Assembly: GCF_027497495.1 (NCBI RefSeq)
Contig: NZ_CP114205.1
Location: 3,162,001-3,226,000 of the forward strand
DNA length: 64,000 nt
Origin: Streptomyces tubercidicus
GTDB lineage: Bacteria; Actinomycetota; Actinomycetes; Streptomycetales; Streptomycetaceae
Direction: 5' to 3'
Shown here: positions 7,080 through 15,122 of the stretch, one piece after another
Layout: each line of letters opens with the position of its first letter
How positions within the stretch are numbered: position 1 is the stretch's first letter
Made by a program: the position numbers and the translations under genes
Notes under the pieces: model-generated
What the model saw: only the letters and a program-made list of their open reading frames with translations
Database searches by the model: none
Told to the model about the DNA's origin: nothing

Positions 7080-8888
7080 GTGAACGACCGTCACCCCTCG
7101 GGGGCCCAGCCTCCGACCGGCCCTGCTTCCGACGCCTCGTATGCGCACTACCCCGCCTACGACTCCTACGGGCAGCATGCCCAGACCGGGACCGCCGAAT
7201 ACGGCGACGGCGACCCCCTTTTCGGCTCGCTCCCCGGCTCGTACGAGACCGGTATGTACGACACCGGCGCCTATGACACCGGGATGTACGACACCGGCAC
7301 CTACAGCGCGGCGGGCGCTTACGGTATGAGCGCCTACGGCACCGGCAACTACCACGCCGATGCCTCTGACACGGCGTCTTACCCAGCAGGCGACGGCTAT
7401 GCCACCGGCGCGTACGACACCGGCAGCTATCCCTCGATGCAGTGGGAGACGGGCGGCTGGGAGACCGGCGGATGGGACACCGGCGCCTACGCCCTCGCCG
7501 ACCCGTACTCGCCCGCCGCGGGCTATGACCCGTACGCACACACCACCTACGACGCACCGGCGCCCGAGGCCGCCGCGTACGCCTCCTCCGGCTACGAGAC
7601 GGGCGGTTACGAGGCCACTTCTTACGGTCAGGGCGGGTACGACACCGGGAGCTATCCCCCCGGCGCATTCGACACCGGCACGTTCGACACCGGCACTTAT
7701 GCCACCGGCGGGTACGAAACCCCCGATACCGCCGACGCCTTCGACGCTTTCGACCGGCAGGCCACCGCGCTCCAGGAGACCGCGAGCTTCGAGGCCACGG
7801 CTATCTGGCCGACCACGGACCAGGATCTGAGCGCCGCCATCCCGGCACAGGCGGGGCCGCCGCCGGACGACACCCTCCAGTGGGACAGCGCCACTTGGGA
7901 CGAGGCCGGACATCTCGGCACCGGCGCTCCCGACCGCGACCGGCCCGGAAACGACCCGTACGACACCGGCCGGGCCGGGGGCGACGACCGCTCCCCCCGC
8001 GACGCCGAGGGCTACGAGGACTACAACGAGGCCGCGGCCGTGGCGGACGCCATGACGCAGGCCATGCCGATCACCCCCGCGGCACCCGCACCCGCCCCCG
8101 CCTCTGGCGGCCGCCGGGTCGCCGGGCCGGAAGCCGGGAAGGCCGTCCGCGGCCGGGGCCGGCGGCGTACGGCGAAGCGGTCGGCGATGCTGACCGTCGC
8201 GGTGCCCTCGGTCGCCGCCATGGGCGTCTGCGCCGTGGCCGCCGCGTCCGTCACCGGCTTCGGCGGGGACGACAAGAGCGAGGCGACCGCGCAGGCCGCA
8301 CCCGACGCCGGGGCCGTCAAACCGTCCGCGGCCAACAACAAGCTCGACACCCAGCTCGCCAGCCTCAGCGCCAGCGCCGATGACTTCCGCGACCGGGCCA
8401 GCCGTACCCAGGAGCGGATCGACCTCAAGGAGCGCCAGGCGCAGGAGCGCAAGCGCAAGGCGGAGGAGGCGGCCCGCAAGGAGGCGATGCGGCCCAAGTT
8501 CCTGCTGCCGGTCAAGCAGCACGGGCTGAGCGCCCAGTTCGGCCAGGCCGGCGTCAACTGGATGTCGCTGCACACCGGTATCGACTTCCCGGTCAGCTAC
8601 GGCACCCCGGTCATGTCCGCCACCGACGGCACCGTACGCACCCAGTGGAACTCCGCCTACGGCAATATGGCGATCGTGACGGCGCCCGACGGCACCGAGA
8701 CCTGGTACTGCCACCTCAGCAGCACCAAGATCCGCTCCGGGTCGGTCAAGGCCGGTGACCAGATTGCCTATTCGGGCAACTCCGGCAATTCCACCGGCCC
8801 GCATCTGCACTTCGAGGTGCGTCCCGGTGGCGGCGCGGCGGTCGACCCGCTGCCCTGGCTGCACGGCCACGGTCTCGACCCGAACTGA
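7080..8888 (+). CDS. M23 family metallopeptidase with Tyr-rich cytoplasmic repeat domain
   Basis: A 602-residue peptidoglycan endopeptidase candidate. GTG 7080 is chosen: it follows an AGAGAAG site and the protein begins VNDRHPSGAQ; the frame is open further upstream but through promoter-like DNA. Residues ~1-350 are acidic, Tyr/Gly/Thr-rich and full of Y-D-T-G repeats. A basic stretch (GRGRRRTAKRS) precedes a single membrane segment at about 368-392, then a short coiled coil rich in Glu/Arg/Lys (~430-465). The C-terminal ~120 residues are the LytM/M23 domain with HTGIDF (His498, Asp502) and HLHF (His575, His577) as zinc ligands and catalytic residues. Topology therefore puts the repeat domain in the cytoplasm and the hydrolase outside. 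Neighbouring envelope hydrolases at 11.9 and 13.9 kb fit a cell-wall role. Confidence 0.92.
   Translation: MNDRHPSGAQPPTGPASDASYAHYPAYDSYGQHAQTGTAEYGDGDPLFGSLPGSYETGMYDTGAYDTGMYDTGTYSAAGAYGMSAYGTGNYHADASDTASYPAGDGYATGAYDTGSYPSMQWETGGWETGGWDTGAYALADPYSPAAGYDPYAHTTYDAPAPEAAAYASSGYETGGYEATSYGQGGYDTGSYPPGAFDTGTFDTGTYATGGYETPDTADAFDAFDRQATALQETASFEATAIWPTTDQDLSAAIPAQAGPPPDDTLQWDSATWDEAGHLGTGAPDRDRPGNDPYDTGRAGGDDRSPRDAEGYEDYNEAAAVADAMTQAMPITPAAPAPAPASGGRRVAGPEAGKAVRGRGRRRTAKRSAMLTVAVPSVAAMGVCAVAAASVTGFGGDDKSEATAQAAPDAGAVKPSAANNKLDTQLASLSASADDFRDRASRTQERIDLKERQAQERKRKAEEAARKEAMRPKFLLPVKQHGLSAQFGQAGVNWMSLHTGIDFPVSYGTPVMSATDGTVRTQWNSAYGNMAIVTAPDGTETWYCHLSSTKIRSGSVKAGDQIAYSGNSGNSTGPHLHFEVRPGGGAAVDPLPWLHGHGLDPN
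7246..7720 (+). repeat. degenerate Y-D-T-G coding repeats in the M23 gene
   Basis: About a dozen degenerate copies of tac-gac-acc-ggc-like codons encode Y-x-T-G or F-D-T-G units separated by 2-10 residues (MYDTGAYDTGMYDTGTY and similar), interspersed with W-E-T-G-G units. They lie wholly within the predicted cytoplasmic part of the peptidase. Confidence 0.8.
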
Positions 8889-8908
8889 CCGCCGCCCGGC
8901 TCCGTCAG

Positions 8909-8935
8909 CGCCCCCAGGGCTCGTCCCCGGGGGCG
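8909..8935. terminator. hairpin between convergent M23 and pcrA genes
   Basis: CGCCCCC (8909-8915) pairs with GGGGGCG (8929-8935), with an inner GGG/CCC pairing in the loop. It lies in the 66-bp gap between two convergent genes, fitting a bidirectional terminator; there is no clear U-run. Confidence 0.5.
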
Positions 8936-8954
8936 TCCGGCTGTCCGGCTCCCG

Positions 8955-11408
8955 TTACAGCTTCTCCACCGGCGCATACCGCAGCAGCAGCCGTTTGGGC
9001 TTCTCGCCGCCGAAGTCGATCGTGGCCTCGGCGTTGTCGCCGCTGCCCTTGACGCCGACGACCGTGCCGAGGCCGAAGCTGTCGTGCGTGACGCGGTCGC
9101 CGATGGCCAGCGCGACCGCCGGGCGGTCCTGATTGCGGCGGGTGGCAAAGCCGCTGGGGCCCTTGGCGCGCGACGAGGACAGCGTGGAGCCGAAGCCGCC
9201 CCCGCCGCCCGCCGACAGTCCGCCCATGGAGGCCGACGGCGTCGCCGGGCCCGTCCGCTTCCACTCCAGGTAGTCGCCCGGGATCTCCTCCAGGAAACGG
9301 GAGGGCGGGTTGTACGAGGGCTGGCCCCAGGCGCTGCGCATCGTGGAGCGGGTGACGTAGAGCCGCTCGCGGGCGCGGGTGATGCCCACATAGGCGAGCC
9401 GGCGCTCCTCCTCCAGCTCCTTGGTCTGGCCCAGCGAGCGCATATGCGGGAAGACGCCGTCCTCCAGGCCGGTCAGGAAGACGACCGGGAATTCCAGGCC
9501 CTTGGCGGTGTGCAGCGTCATCAGCGTGATCACGCCGCTGCCCTCCTCGTCCTCGTCCGGGATCTGGTCGGAGTCGGCGACCAGCGCGACCTGCTCCAGG
9601 AAGTCGGAGAGCGTGCCCGGATTGTCTTCGCCACGGTCCTGCTCGAACTCCAGGGCCACGGCGGCGAGTTCCTGGAGGTTCTCGATCCGGGTCTCGTCCT
9701 GGGGGTCGGTGGAGGCCTGGAGTTCGGCGAGGTAGCCCGTGCGCTCCAGGACCGCTTCCAGGATCGTGGCGGGGCCCGCGCCGGACTCGACGATCGTCCG
9801 CAGCTCCTCCATGAGGACGTTGAAGCGCTTGACGGCATTGGCGGAGCGGGCCGCCATCCCGTATGCCTCGTCGACCCGGCGCAGGGCCTGCGGGAAGGTG
9901 ATCTTCTCGCGCGCCGACAGGGCGTCGATCATCGCCTCGGCGCGGTCGCCGATGCCGCGCTTGGGAACGTTCAGAATGCGGCGCAGCGGGACGGTGTCCT
10001 CGGGGTTGGCGAGCACCCGGAGGTAGGCGAGCACATCGCGGACCTCCTTGCGCTCGTAGAAGCGCACACCGCCGACGACCTTGTAGGGCAGCCCGACCCG
10101 GATGAAGATCTCTTCGAAGACCCGGGACTGGGCGTTGGTGCGGTAGAAGACGGCGACATCGCCGGACTTGGCGTCGCCGGCGTCCGTCAGCCGGTCGATC
10201 TCGTCGGCGACGAACTGGGCCTCGTCGTGCTCGGTGTCGGCGACATAACCCGTGATCTTGGGGCCGGCGCCGGCGTCCGTCCAGAGGTTCTTGGGGCGGC
10301 GGTTCTCGTTGCGCTCGATGACGGCGTTGGCCGCGGACAGGATCGTCTGGCTGGAACGGTAGTTCTGCTCCAGCAGGATCGTCGTGGCGTCCGGGTAGTC
10401 CTCCTCGAACTGGAGGATGTTGCGGATCGTGGCGCCGCGGAAGGCGTAGATCGACTGGTCGGCGTCACCGACGACGCACAGCTCGGCGGCCGATTCGGCG
10501 GGGCCGACCAGCTCGCGGACGAGGGTGTACTGGGCGTGGTTGGTGTCCTGGTACTCGTCGACGAGGACATGGCGGAAGCGGCGGCGGTAGTGCTCGGCGA
10601 CATCCGGGAAGGCCTGGAGCAGATTGACCGTGGTCATGATGATGTCGTCGAAGTCCAGGGCGTTGGCCTCGCGCAGCCGCGCCTGGTACATCGCATACGC
10701 CTCGGCCAGCGTCTTCTCGAAACCATCGGCAGCGGTCCCGGCGAAGGTCTCCTCGTCGATGAGCTCGTTCTTGAGGTTGGAGATCTTCGCGCTGAAGGAC
10801 TTGGGCGGGTGGCGCTTGGGGTCCAGGTCCAGATCGCGGCAGACCAGGGCCATCAGGCGCTTGGAGTCGGCGGCGTCGTAGATCGAGAAGGACGAGGTGA
10901 AGCCCAGCTTCTTGGACTCGCGGCGCAGGATGCGGACGCAGGCGCTGTGGAAGGTGGAGACCCACATGGCGTTGGCGCGCGGGCCGACGAGCTCCTCGAC
11001 GCGCTCCTTCATCTCACCAGCGGCCTTGTTGGTGAACGTGATCGCGAGGATCTGGCCGGGGTGGACATGGCGCTCGGCGAGCAGATGCGCGATGCGGTGG
11101 GTCAGCACCCGGGTCTTGCCGGAGCCGGCACCGGCGACGATCAGCAGTGGGCCGCCCGTATGCACCACGGCGGCCTTCTGCTCGTCGTTGAGCCCCTCCA
11201 GCAGGGCCGCGGCGTCGACGGCCGGGCGGGCGGCGCCGTCGCGGTAATACGGCTCCCTGGGCGCGGGCGCGTCGAACCTCCCGCCGAAGAGGTCGGCGGG
11301 GATCTCCTCCGGGGCCGGGCCGTGCTCGTCCTCGGGGGGCGGGGGATGCTCCTCCTCGCCCTTGTGGCCGAGGTCCGCCAGGAAGCTGTCGTCAAAGAGG
11401 CTGCTCAT
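8955..11408 (-). CDS. pcrA: ATP-dependent DNA helicase PcrA/UvrD (UvrD1)
   Basis: An 817-residue superfamily 1A helicase that unwinds DNA 3'-5' in nucleotide-excision and mismatch-type repair and in replication-fork maintenance. Motifs in order: Q-motif region LNDEQKAAVVH, Walker A AGAGSGKT (92-99), motif Ia ITFTNKAAGEMKERV, Walker B VDEYQDTNHAQY, motif III VVGDADQSIYAFRGA, motif IV ILLEQNYRSSQTIL, motif V LMTLHTAKGLEFPVVFLTG and motif VI VGITRARERLY. The C-terminus GDRVTHDSFGLGTVV is the Tudor-like RNA-polymerase-interaction domain found in PcrA/UvrD. The length is normal. ATG 11408 is only nine bases downstream of a damage-type -10 box. The gene is convergent with the M23 peptidase. Confidence 0.97.
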   Translation of the reverse strand: MSSLFDDSFLADLGHKGEEEHPPPPEDEHGPAPEEIPADLFGGRFDAPAPREPYYRDGAARPAVDAAALLEGLNDEQKAAVVHTGGPLLIVAGAGSGKTRVLTHRIAHLLAERHVHPGQILAITFTNKAAGEMKERVEELVGPRANAMWVSTFHSACVRILRRESKKLGFTSSFSIYDAADSKRLMALVCRDLDLDPKRHPPKSFSAKISNLKNELIDEETFAGTAADGFEKTLAEAYAMYQARLREANALDFDDIIMTTVNLLQAFPDVAEHYRRRFRHVLVDEYQDTNHAQYTLVRELVGPAESAAELCVVGDADQSIYAFRGATIRNILQFEEDYPDATTILLEQNYRSSQTILSAANAVIERNENRRPKNLWTDAGAGPKITGYVADTEHDEAQFVADEIDRLTDAGDAKSGDVAVFYRTNAQSRVFEEIFIRVGLPYKVVGGVRFYERKEVRDVLAYLRVLANPEDTVPLRRILNVPKRGIGDRAEAMIDALSAREKITFPQALRRVDEAYGMAARSANAVKRFNVLMEELRTIVESGAGPATILEAVLERTGYLAELQASTDPQDETRIENLQELAAVALEFEQDRGEDNPGTLSDFLEQVALVADSDQIPDEDEEGSGVITLMTLHTAKGLEFPVVFLTGLEDGVFPHMRSLGQTKELEEERRLAYVGITRARERLYVTRSTMRSAWGQPSYNPPSRFLEEIPGDYLEWKRTGPATPSASMGGLSAGGGGGFGSTLSSSRAKGPSGFATRRNQDRPAVALAIGDRVTHDSFGLGTVVGVKGSGDNAEATIDFGGEKPKRLLLRYAPVEKL

Positions 11409-11417
11409 CGCCCACCG

Positions 11418-11440
11418 AGTCTAGGCCGCCGCACTGACAG
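11418..11440 (-). promoter_or_regulatory. PafBC/RecA-NDp-like promoter of pcrA
   Basis: On the minus strand: CTGTCAGTG, eight bases, TAGACT. It matches TTGTCRGTG-N8-TAnnnT except for the first base. The -10 box ends ten bases before the pcrA ATG, so the mRNA should be leaderless or nearly so. uvrD/pcrA is a known member of the PafBC damage regulon in mycobacteria. Confidence 0.75.
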
Positions 11441-11697
11441 TCCGCCGCGGAGTGCCCGAATGCCGGCCACTTCACGGGCGGGCTCGGCACAGCGGCAGGT
11501 CAGCGGGCAGGCTCCGGCGACCGGCCGGGCAGCGCTTCGTCTACCCGAACCCGACATCTGGCACGACAACACCCTCATCGCGTTCAGGTCACGAAAAGGT
11601 TTCGGGCATATCGAACATCAGCCTTCACAGGAGCCACACGAGTTGGCTAACGTCCTCGCTCAGGCAGCCCGCCTCCCCGCGGACGACAGGTTCGCAC

Positions 11698-11870
11698 GGG
11701 CCGCCGACGCCGAGTCCGGCCCTGCCCTCAGGCACCCGGAGCCGGGGACCCACCAGCACCACCGGGGTGAATCGATCCGTACGGCCGTCGCCAGTGGACG
11801 TCCGGACCGTAGGGCAAGCCTTCCGTCAGCGACACCGCCCGAACCCGACAGCTAACCCGGTAGGCGGTCC
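11698..11870 (+). ncRNA. c-di-AMP riboswitch (ydaO-yuaA type)
   Basis: The leader of the first NlpC/P60 gene contains the hallmark conserved blocks of actinobacterial ydaO elements: CCGGGGACCC, then CGGGGTGAATC, then GTAGGGCAAGCCTTCCGTC, then CCGAACCCGACAGCTAACCC, in the proper order. A closing helix pairs GGGCCGCCGA near 11698 with GGCGGTCC near 11863. The ribosome site GGAAGGAG (11873-11880) follows directly. ydaO riboswitches bind cyclic di-AMP and in Streptomyces typically switch off cell-wall hydrolase genes such as rpfA and NlpC/P60 genes. The exact 5' edge is approximate. Confidence 0.9.
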
Positions 11871-11889
11871 ACGGAAGGAGTTGCCGGTC

Positions 11890-13026
11890 TTGGCGTCGCA
11901 TCGCAAGCCGCGCACCAGTGTTCTCGCCTCGCCCGGAGGCCGGCGTACGGCCGCCGGGCTCACCACCGCCGCCCTCGCCTCGGTCACCCTGCTCTCGCAG
12001 TCGGCCGAAGCGGCCCCCAGGGCGCCCAAGCCCACCGTCGAAGAGGTCCAGAAGAAGGTCGACGACCTGTACCACCAGGCCGAGACGGCCACCCAGAAGT
12101 ACAACGCCGCCAAGGAGCGCTCCGACGCACAGCGCGCCACCGTGGACGGCCTGCTCGACGCCGCCGCCAAGCGCGCCGAGAAGATGAACGAGTCCCGGCG
12201 CAAGCTGGGCTCCTTCGCCTCGGCGCAGTACCGCACCGGCGGTATGAACCCGACGGCGCAGCTGATGCTCGCCAAGGACCCGCAGCAGTTCGTCGACCGC
12301 AACCACCTCATGGAGCGGCTGACCGACCGGCAGAAGCAGACCGTCTCCGACTACCAGGAGCAGCAGGCGGCGGCCGCCAAGCAGCGCGCCGAGGCCACCC
12401 GCAACCTGGAGCAGCTGCAGACCTCGCAGGCGTCCCTCAAGGAGTCCAAGCGCTCCGTCCAGGGCAAACTGGCCGAGGCCCGGCAGCTGCTGTCCCGGCT
12501 GACCGCCCAGGAGAAGGCGCGGCTGGCGGAGCTGGAGCGCCAGAAGGAGGCGGCCGCCAAGCGCCGGGCCGCGGAGGAGGCGCGCAAGCAGCAGGAGCGG
12601 GAGCGCCAGCGGCAGCATGACGGCGACGGCTCGACGGGCGGCGGTTCGACCGGCGGCTCCACAGGCGACTCGGCCTCCACCAAGGGTGCGAAGGCGCTCG
12701 CCTTCGCCCGCGCCCAGATCGGCAAGCCGTACGTCTGGGGCGCGACCGGACCGACGTCCTACGACTGCTCGGGGCTGACCCAGGCGGCGTGGAAGGCGGC
12801 GGGGGTCGATCTGCCGCGGACGACCTGGGACCAGGTCAAGGAGGGCCAGCGGGTGGCCACCAAGGATCTGCAACCCGGTGACCTGGTGTTCTTCTATGAC
12901 GACATCAGCCACGTCGGCATGTACATAGGCAACGGGAAGATGGTCCACGCTCCGAAGCCGGGCGCCAACGTCCGGGAGGAGTCGATCTACTACATGCCGA
13001 TCTACGGGAGCGTCCGACCGGGCTGA
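11890..13026 (+). CDS. secreted NlpC/P60 peptidoglycan endopeptidase, riboswitch-controlled
   Basis: A 378-residue secreted cell-wall hydrolase. The TTG at 11890 is taken as start: it stands nine bases after GGAAGGAG and gives LASHRKPRTSV, matching the VASHRKPR start of the paralogue at 13.9 kb. A signal peptide covers about residues 1-42, ending SAEAAPRAP. Residues ~45-245 form a long coiled coil (QKKVDDLYHQAETATQKYN, rich in Lys/Glu/Gln), then a Gly/Ser/Thr linker and the C-terminal NlpC/P60 domain with catalytic Cys293 in YDCSGLTQ and His in HVGMYIG. This is the RipA/CwlO-like layout; such enzymes cut D-Glu-diaminopimelate links during growth and germination. Expression is expected to fall when c-di-AMP is high. 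Confidence 0.93.
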   Translation: MASHRKPRTSVLASPGGRRTAAGLTTAALASVTLLSQSAEAAPRAPKPTVEEVQKKVDDLYHQAETATQKYNAAKERSDAQRATVDGLLDAAAKRAEKMNESRRKLGSFASAQYRTGGMNPTAQLMLAKDPQQFVDRNHLMERLTDRQKQTVSDYQEQQAAAAKQRAEATRNLEQLQTSQASLKESKRSVQGKLAEARQLLSRLTAQEKARLAELERQKEAAAKRRAAEEARKQQERERQRQHDGDGSTGGGSTGGSTGDSASTKGAKALAFARAQIGKPYVWGATGPTSYDCSGLTQAAWKAAGVDLPRTTWDQVKEGQRVATKDLQPGDLVFFYDDISHVGMYIGNGKMVHAPKPGANVREESIYYMPIYGSVRPG

Positions 13027-13080
13027 GGCCCGGCCCCCGCTCCCCCATGAGACCACCCCCCACGGTCACCCCCCACACGC

Positions 13081-13128
13081 CACCGCGCGGCCCCCGCCTC
13101 CCCTATGGAGTGCGAGGACCGCGCGGTG
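13081..13128. terminator. hairpin between NlpC/P60 and small membrane protein genes
   Basis: CACCGCGCGG (13081-13090) pairs with CCGCGCGGTG (13119-13128), ten base pairs with a 28-nt loop, in the 163-bp gap between convergent genes. A second short GGCGCCC/GGGCGCC-type repeat lies near 13161-13182. Confidence 0.45.
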
Positions 13129-13189
13129 TGCCGTAGTAGGGCGCCCGACATCTGACGCCCGGCGCCCGTAAGGCGCCCGCACGTTCTCG

Positions 13190-13543
13190 TCAGGTCCAGA
13201 GCACCGCGATGAATATGTTGGCCACGGTCAGTCCGCCGACCGCGCCGAAGAGCGCCTTGTCGACGGTCTCCTCGTCCCGCTTGACGTAGACCAGCGCCAG
13301 GATCACCACCAGGACGGCCATCTTGATGCCGAGCTTGATGTTGTTGAGCGGGTGGTCCTGGGCCTGGTTGAGGCCGACCAGCACGACGCCGGTGACCAGC
13401 ATCGTCAGCGCACCGTGCAGCATGGCCGGCACAAAGCGGGCGGTGCCCGCGCTCATCGCCTTCATCTGCGTCAGAAAGCCGCCCAGCAGGGAGGCGATAC
13501 CGATGATGTGCAGGCCGACGAAGATATTGGTTACTACGTCCAT
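13190..13543 (-). CDS. small integral membrane protein
   Basis: A 117-residue protein with about four hydrophobic segments: residues ~5-22 (NIFVGLHIIGIASLLGG), ~40-57, ~72-88 and ~100-117. ATG 13543 is chosen to give MDVVTNIFVG; a TACGAT -10-like box lies eight bases upstream, suggesting a leaderless transcript, although no good -35 is visible. It has one conserved-looking charged loop (KRDEETVDKA). I do not recognise a named function. It lies between two NlpC/P60 genes on the opposite strand, converging with the first and diverging from the second. Confidence 0.78.
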   Translation of the reverse strand: MDVVTNIFVGLHIIGIASLLGGFLTQMKAMSAGTARFVPAMLHGALTMLVTGVVLVGLNQAQDHPLNNIKLGIKMAVLVVILALVYVKRDEETVDKALFGAVGGLTVANIFIAVLWT

Positions 13544-13804
13544 AGTGCTGGATCGTAGCCCCCGTATAGCACGGCCCTTCGGGCAGGGCACCCCCTATCG
13601 CCGCTTCGGTCAGGCCAGACCTGTCCCGGCCGTATGGCCATGGCGCCGCGGTCACCCGCGCACCCGCCGCGGTCGAAAGCGAACAATGCCGGGCAAGCAC
13701 ACTCACTGCCGCAACAACCGGGCTTAGCGTCCTCCTCCAGGCGGCCGACTCCCCGCCTCGCCGGGCTCCCACCGGCGTTTCGTCGGCCGCCCCGCCGAGA
13801 GGTG

Positions 13805-13843
13805 CGGCGGCGGTCCGTTGCCCCCCGTGACGGACCGCCGCCG
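13805..13843 (+). promoter_or_regulatory. 14-bp perfect hairpin in leader of second NlpC/P60 gene
   Basis: Positions 13805-13818 pair perfectly with 13830-13843 (core CGGTCCGT/ACGGACCG), loop of 11 nt. It ends 36 nt before GTG 13880 in a 336-bp divergent region (13544-13879). It could be an attenuator-like terminator or an mRNA-stability element. No ydaO-type conserved blocks are present here. Confidence 0.45.
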
Positions 13844-13879
13844 GGCCCGCGGCTCGAAGGGAAGGAAGTGACGGCCACC

Positions 13880-15037
13880 GTGGCCTCGCACCGCAAGCCC
13901 CGGCAGCATCCGCTCGCCGCGCTCACCGGCGGCTCGCGCAGCGCGCGCACCGCCCGTACGGCCGCCACCCTGGCGCTGGCCGGCGCCGCCACCGCCACCG
14001 GCCTCGACGGCACCGCCCAGGCCGCACCCCGGCCCACCCCCGCCCAGGTCAAGGACCGGGTCGACGCGCTGTACCAGGAGGCAGAGGTGGCCACGCAGAA
14101 CTACAACGGTGCGAAGGAATCCGCCGACACCGCACGCGAGGAGCTGAGCCGGCTGCAGGACGAGGCCGCCCGCAGGACCCGCAAGCTGAACGCCGCCCGC
14201 ACCGAACTCGGCACCCTGGCCGCGCGCCAGTACCGCTCCGGCGGCATCGACCCGGCCGTCCAGCTGTTGCTGTCCGCGGACCCGCAGCGCTATCTGGACG
14301 GGGCCGCGGTGCTGGAGCGTACGGGCAGCCATCAGGCGACCGCGGTGGCCGGTTACGCCCGCCGGCTCGGCAGCGTCCGGCAGGTCCGGGAGCGGGCCGA
14401 GGACACCGTGCAGCGGCTGGCGGACACCGAGACCCGGCTGAAGAAGCACCGGCTCACCGTCGTGCACAAGCTGGACGCCGCCGAGCAGTTGCTGTCCCGG
14501 CTGACCGCGGAGCAGCGGCGGCGGATGACGGCCCGGGACGGCGGACGGAGCGGGCCGGGTCGGGGGCGTACGGAGGGCCGTACGGAGCGGGGGGCGAGGC
14601 GTGGGGACGGGGGCGTCGGCGGGGCGCTCGGCGGGATGCCTGGCGGAGCGTACGGCGGCCCGGCAGCCACCGCGGCGCAGGCGCCCAACCCGCGTGCCGC
14701 ACGCGCCGTTTCCTTCGCCTACAGCGCGCTCGGCAAGCCGTACGTCTGGGGCGCGACCGGCCCCTCCGGCTACGACTGCTCAGGGCTGACCCAGGCCGCC
14801 TGGAAGGCCGGCGGGGTCGCCCTGCCCCGTACGACGTACACCCAGATCAGCTCGGGACCGCGGGTCGCCAGGTCCCAACTCGCCCCTGGTGACCTGGTGT
14901 TCTTCTACTCGGGCATCAGCCATGTGGGGCTCTACATCGGGGACGGCCAGATGATCCACGCACCGCATCCGGGGGCGCCGGTACGGATCGCACCGATCGA
15001 CCAGATGCCGTTCGCGGCGGCCACCCGGCCGGCTTAG
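13880..15037 (+). CDS. secreted NlpC/P60 peptidoglycan endopeptidase (paralogue)
   Basis: A 385-residue paralogue of the 11.9-kb hydrolase with the same plan: VASHRKPRQ start, hydrophobic signal region ending TAQAAPRPTPA near residue 52, a coiled coil beginning VKDRVDALYQEAEVATQNYN, a Gly/Arg-rich linker, and a C-terminal NlpC/P60 domain with YDCSGLTQ (catalytic Cys) and HVGLYIG (His). GTG 13880 is preferred by analogy; GTG 13868 in the same frame sits too close to GGGAAGG, although that site could serve 13880 at about 12 nt. The linker (GRTEGRTERGARRGDGG) is far more basic than that of the first paralogue. The leader lacks the c-di-AMP riboswitch, so the two genes are regulated differently. 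Confidence 0.92.
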   Translation: MASHRKPRQHPLAALTGGSRSARTARTAATLALAGAATATGLDGTAQAAPRPTPAQVKDRVDALYQEAEVATQNYNGAKESADTAREELSRLQDEAARRTRKLNAARTELGTLAARQYRSGGIDPAVQLLLSADPQRYLDGAAVLERTGSHQATAVAGYARRLGSVRQVRERAEDTVQRLADTETRLKKHRLTVVHKLDAAEQLLSRLTAEQRRRMTARDGGRSGPGRGRTEGRTERGARRGDGGVGGALGGMPGGAYGGPAATAAQAPNPRAARAVSFAYSALGKPYVWGATGPSGYDCSGLTQAAWKAGGVALPRTTYTQISSGPRVARSQLAPGDLVFFYSGISHVGLYIGDGQMIHAPHPGAPVRIAPIDQMPFAAATRPA

Positions 15038-15122
15038 GGGACAGGGGGCCTGCCCTCGGGGAGCGGGCGCCGCGGGACGGCCTGACTGGCGCCTCCCGAA
15101 GGGAACTTGGCGGCTCCTGTGC

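Noticed and set aside
7246..7720. Y-D-T-G repeats as a CRISPR-like or phase-variable array
   Set aside because: The units are degenerate, coding and irregularly spaced; they are protein repeats.
9084..11855. 923-codon plus-strand frame antisense to pcrA
   Set aside because: Complementary strand of a certain helicase gene; no start signals or domain.
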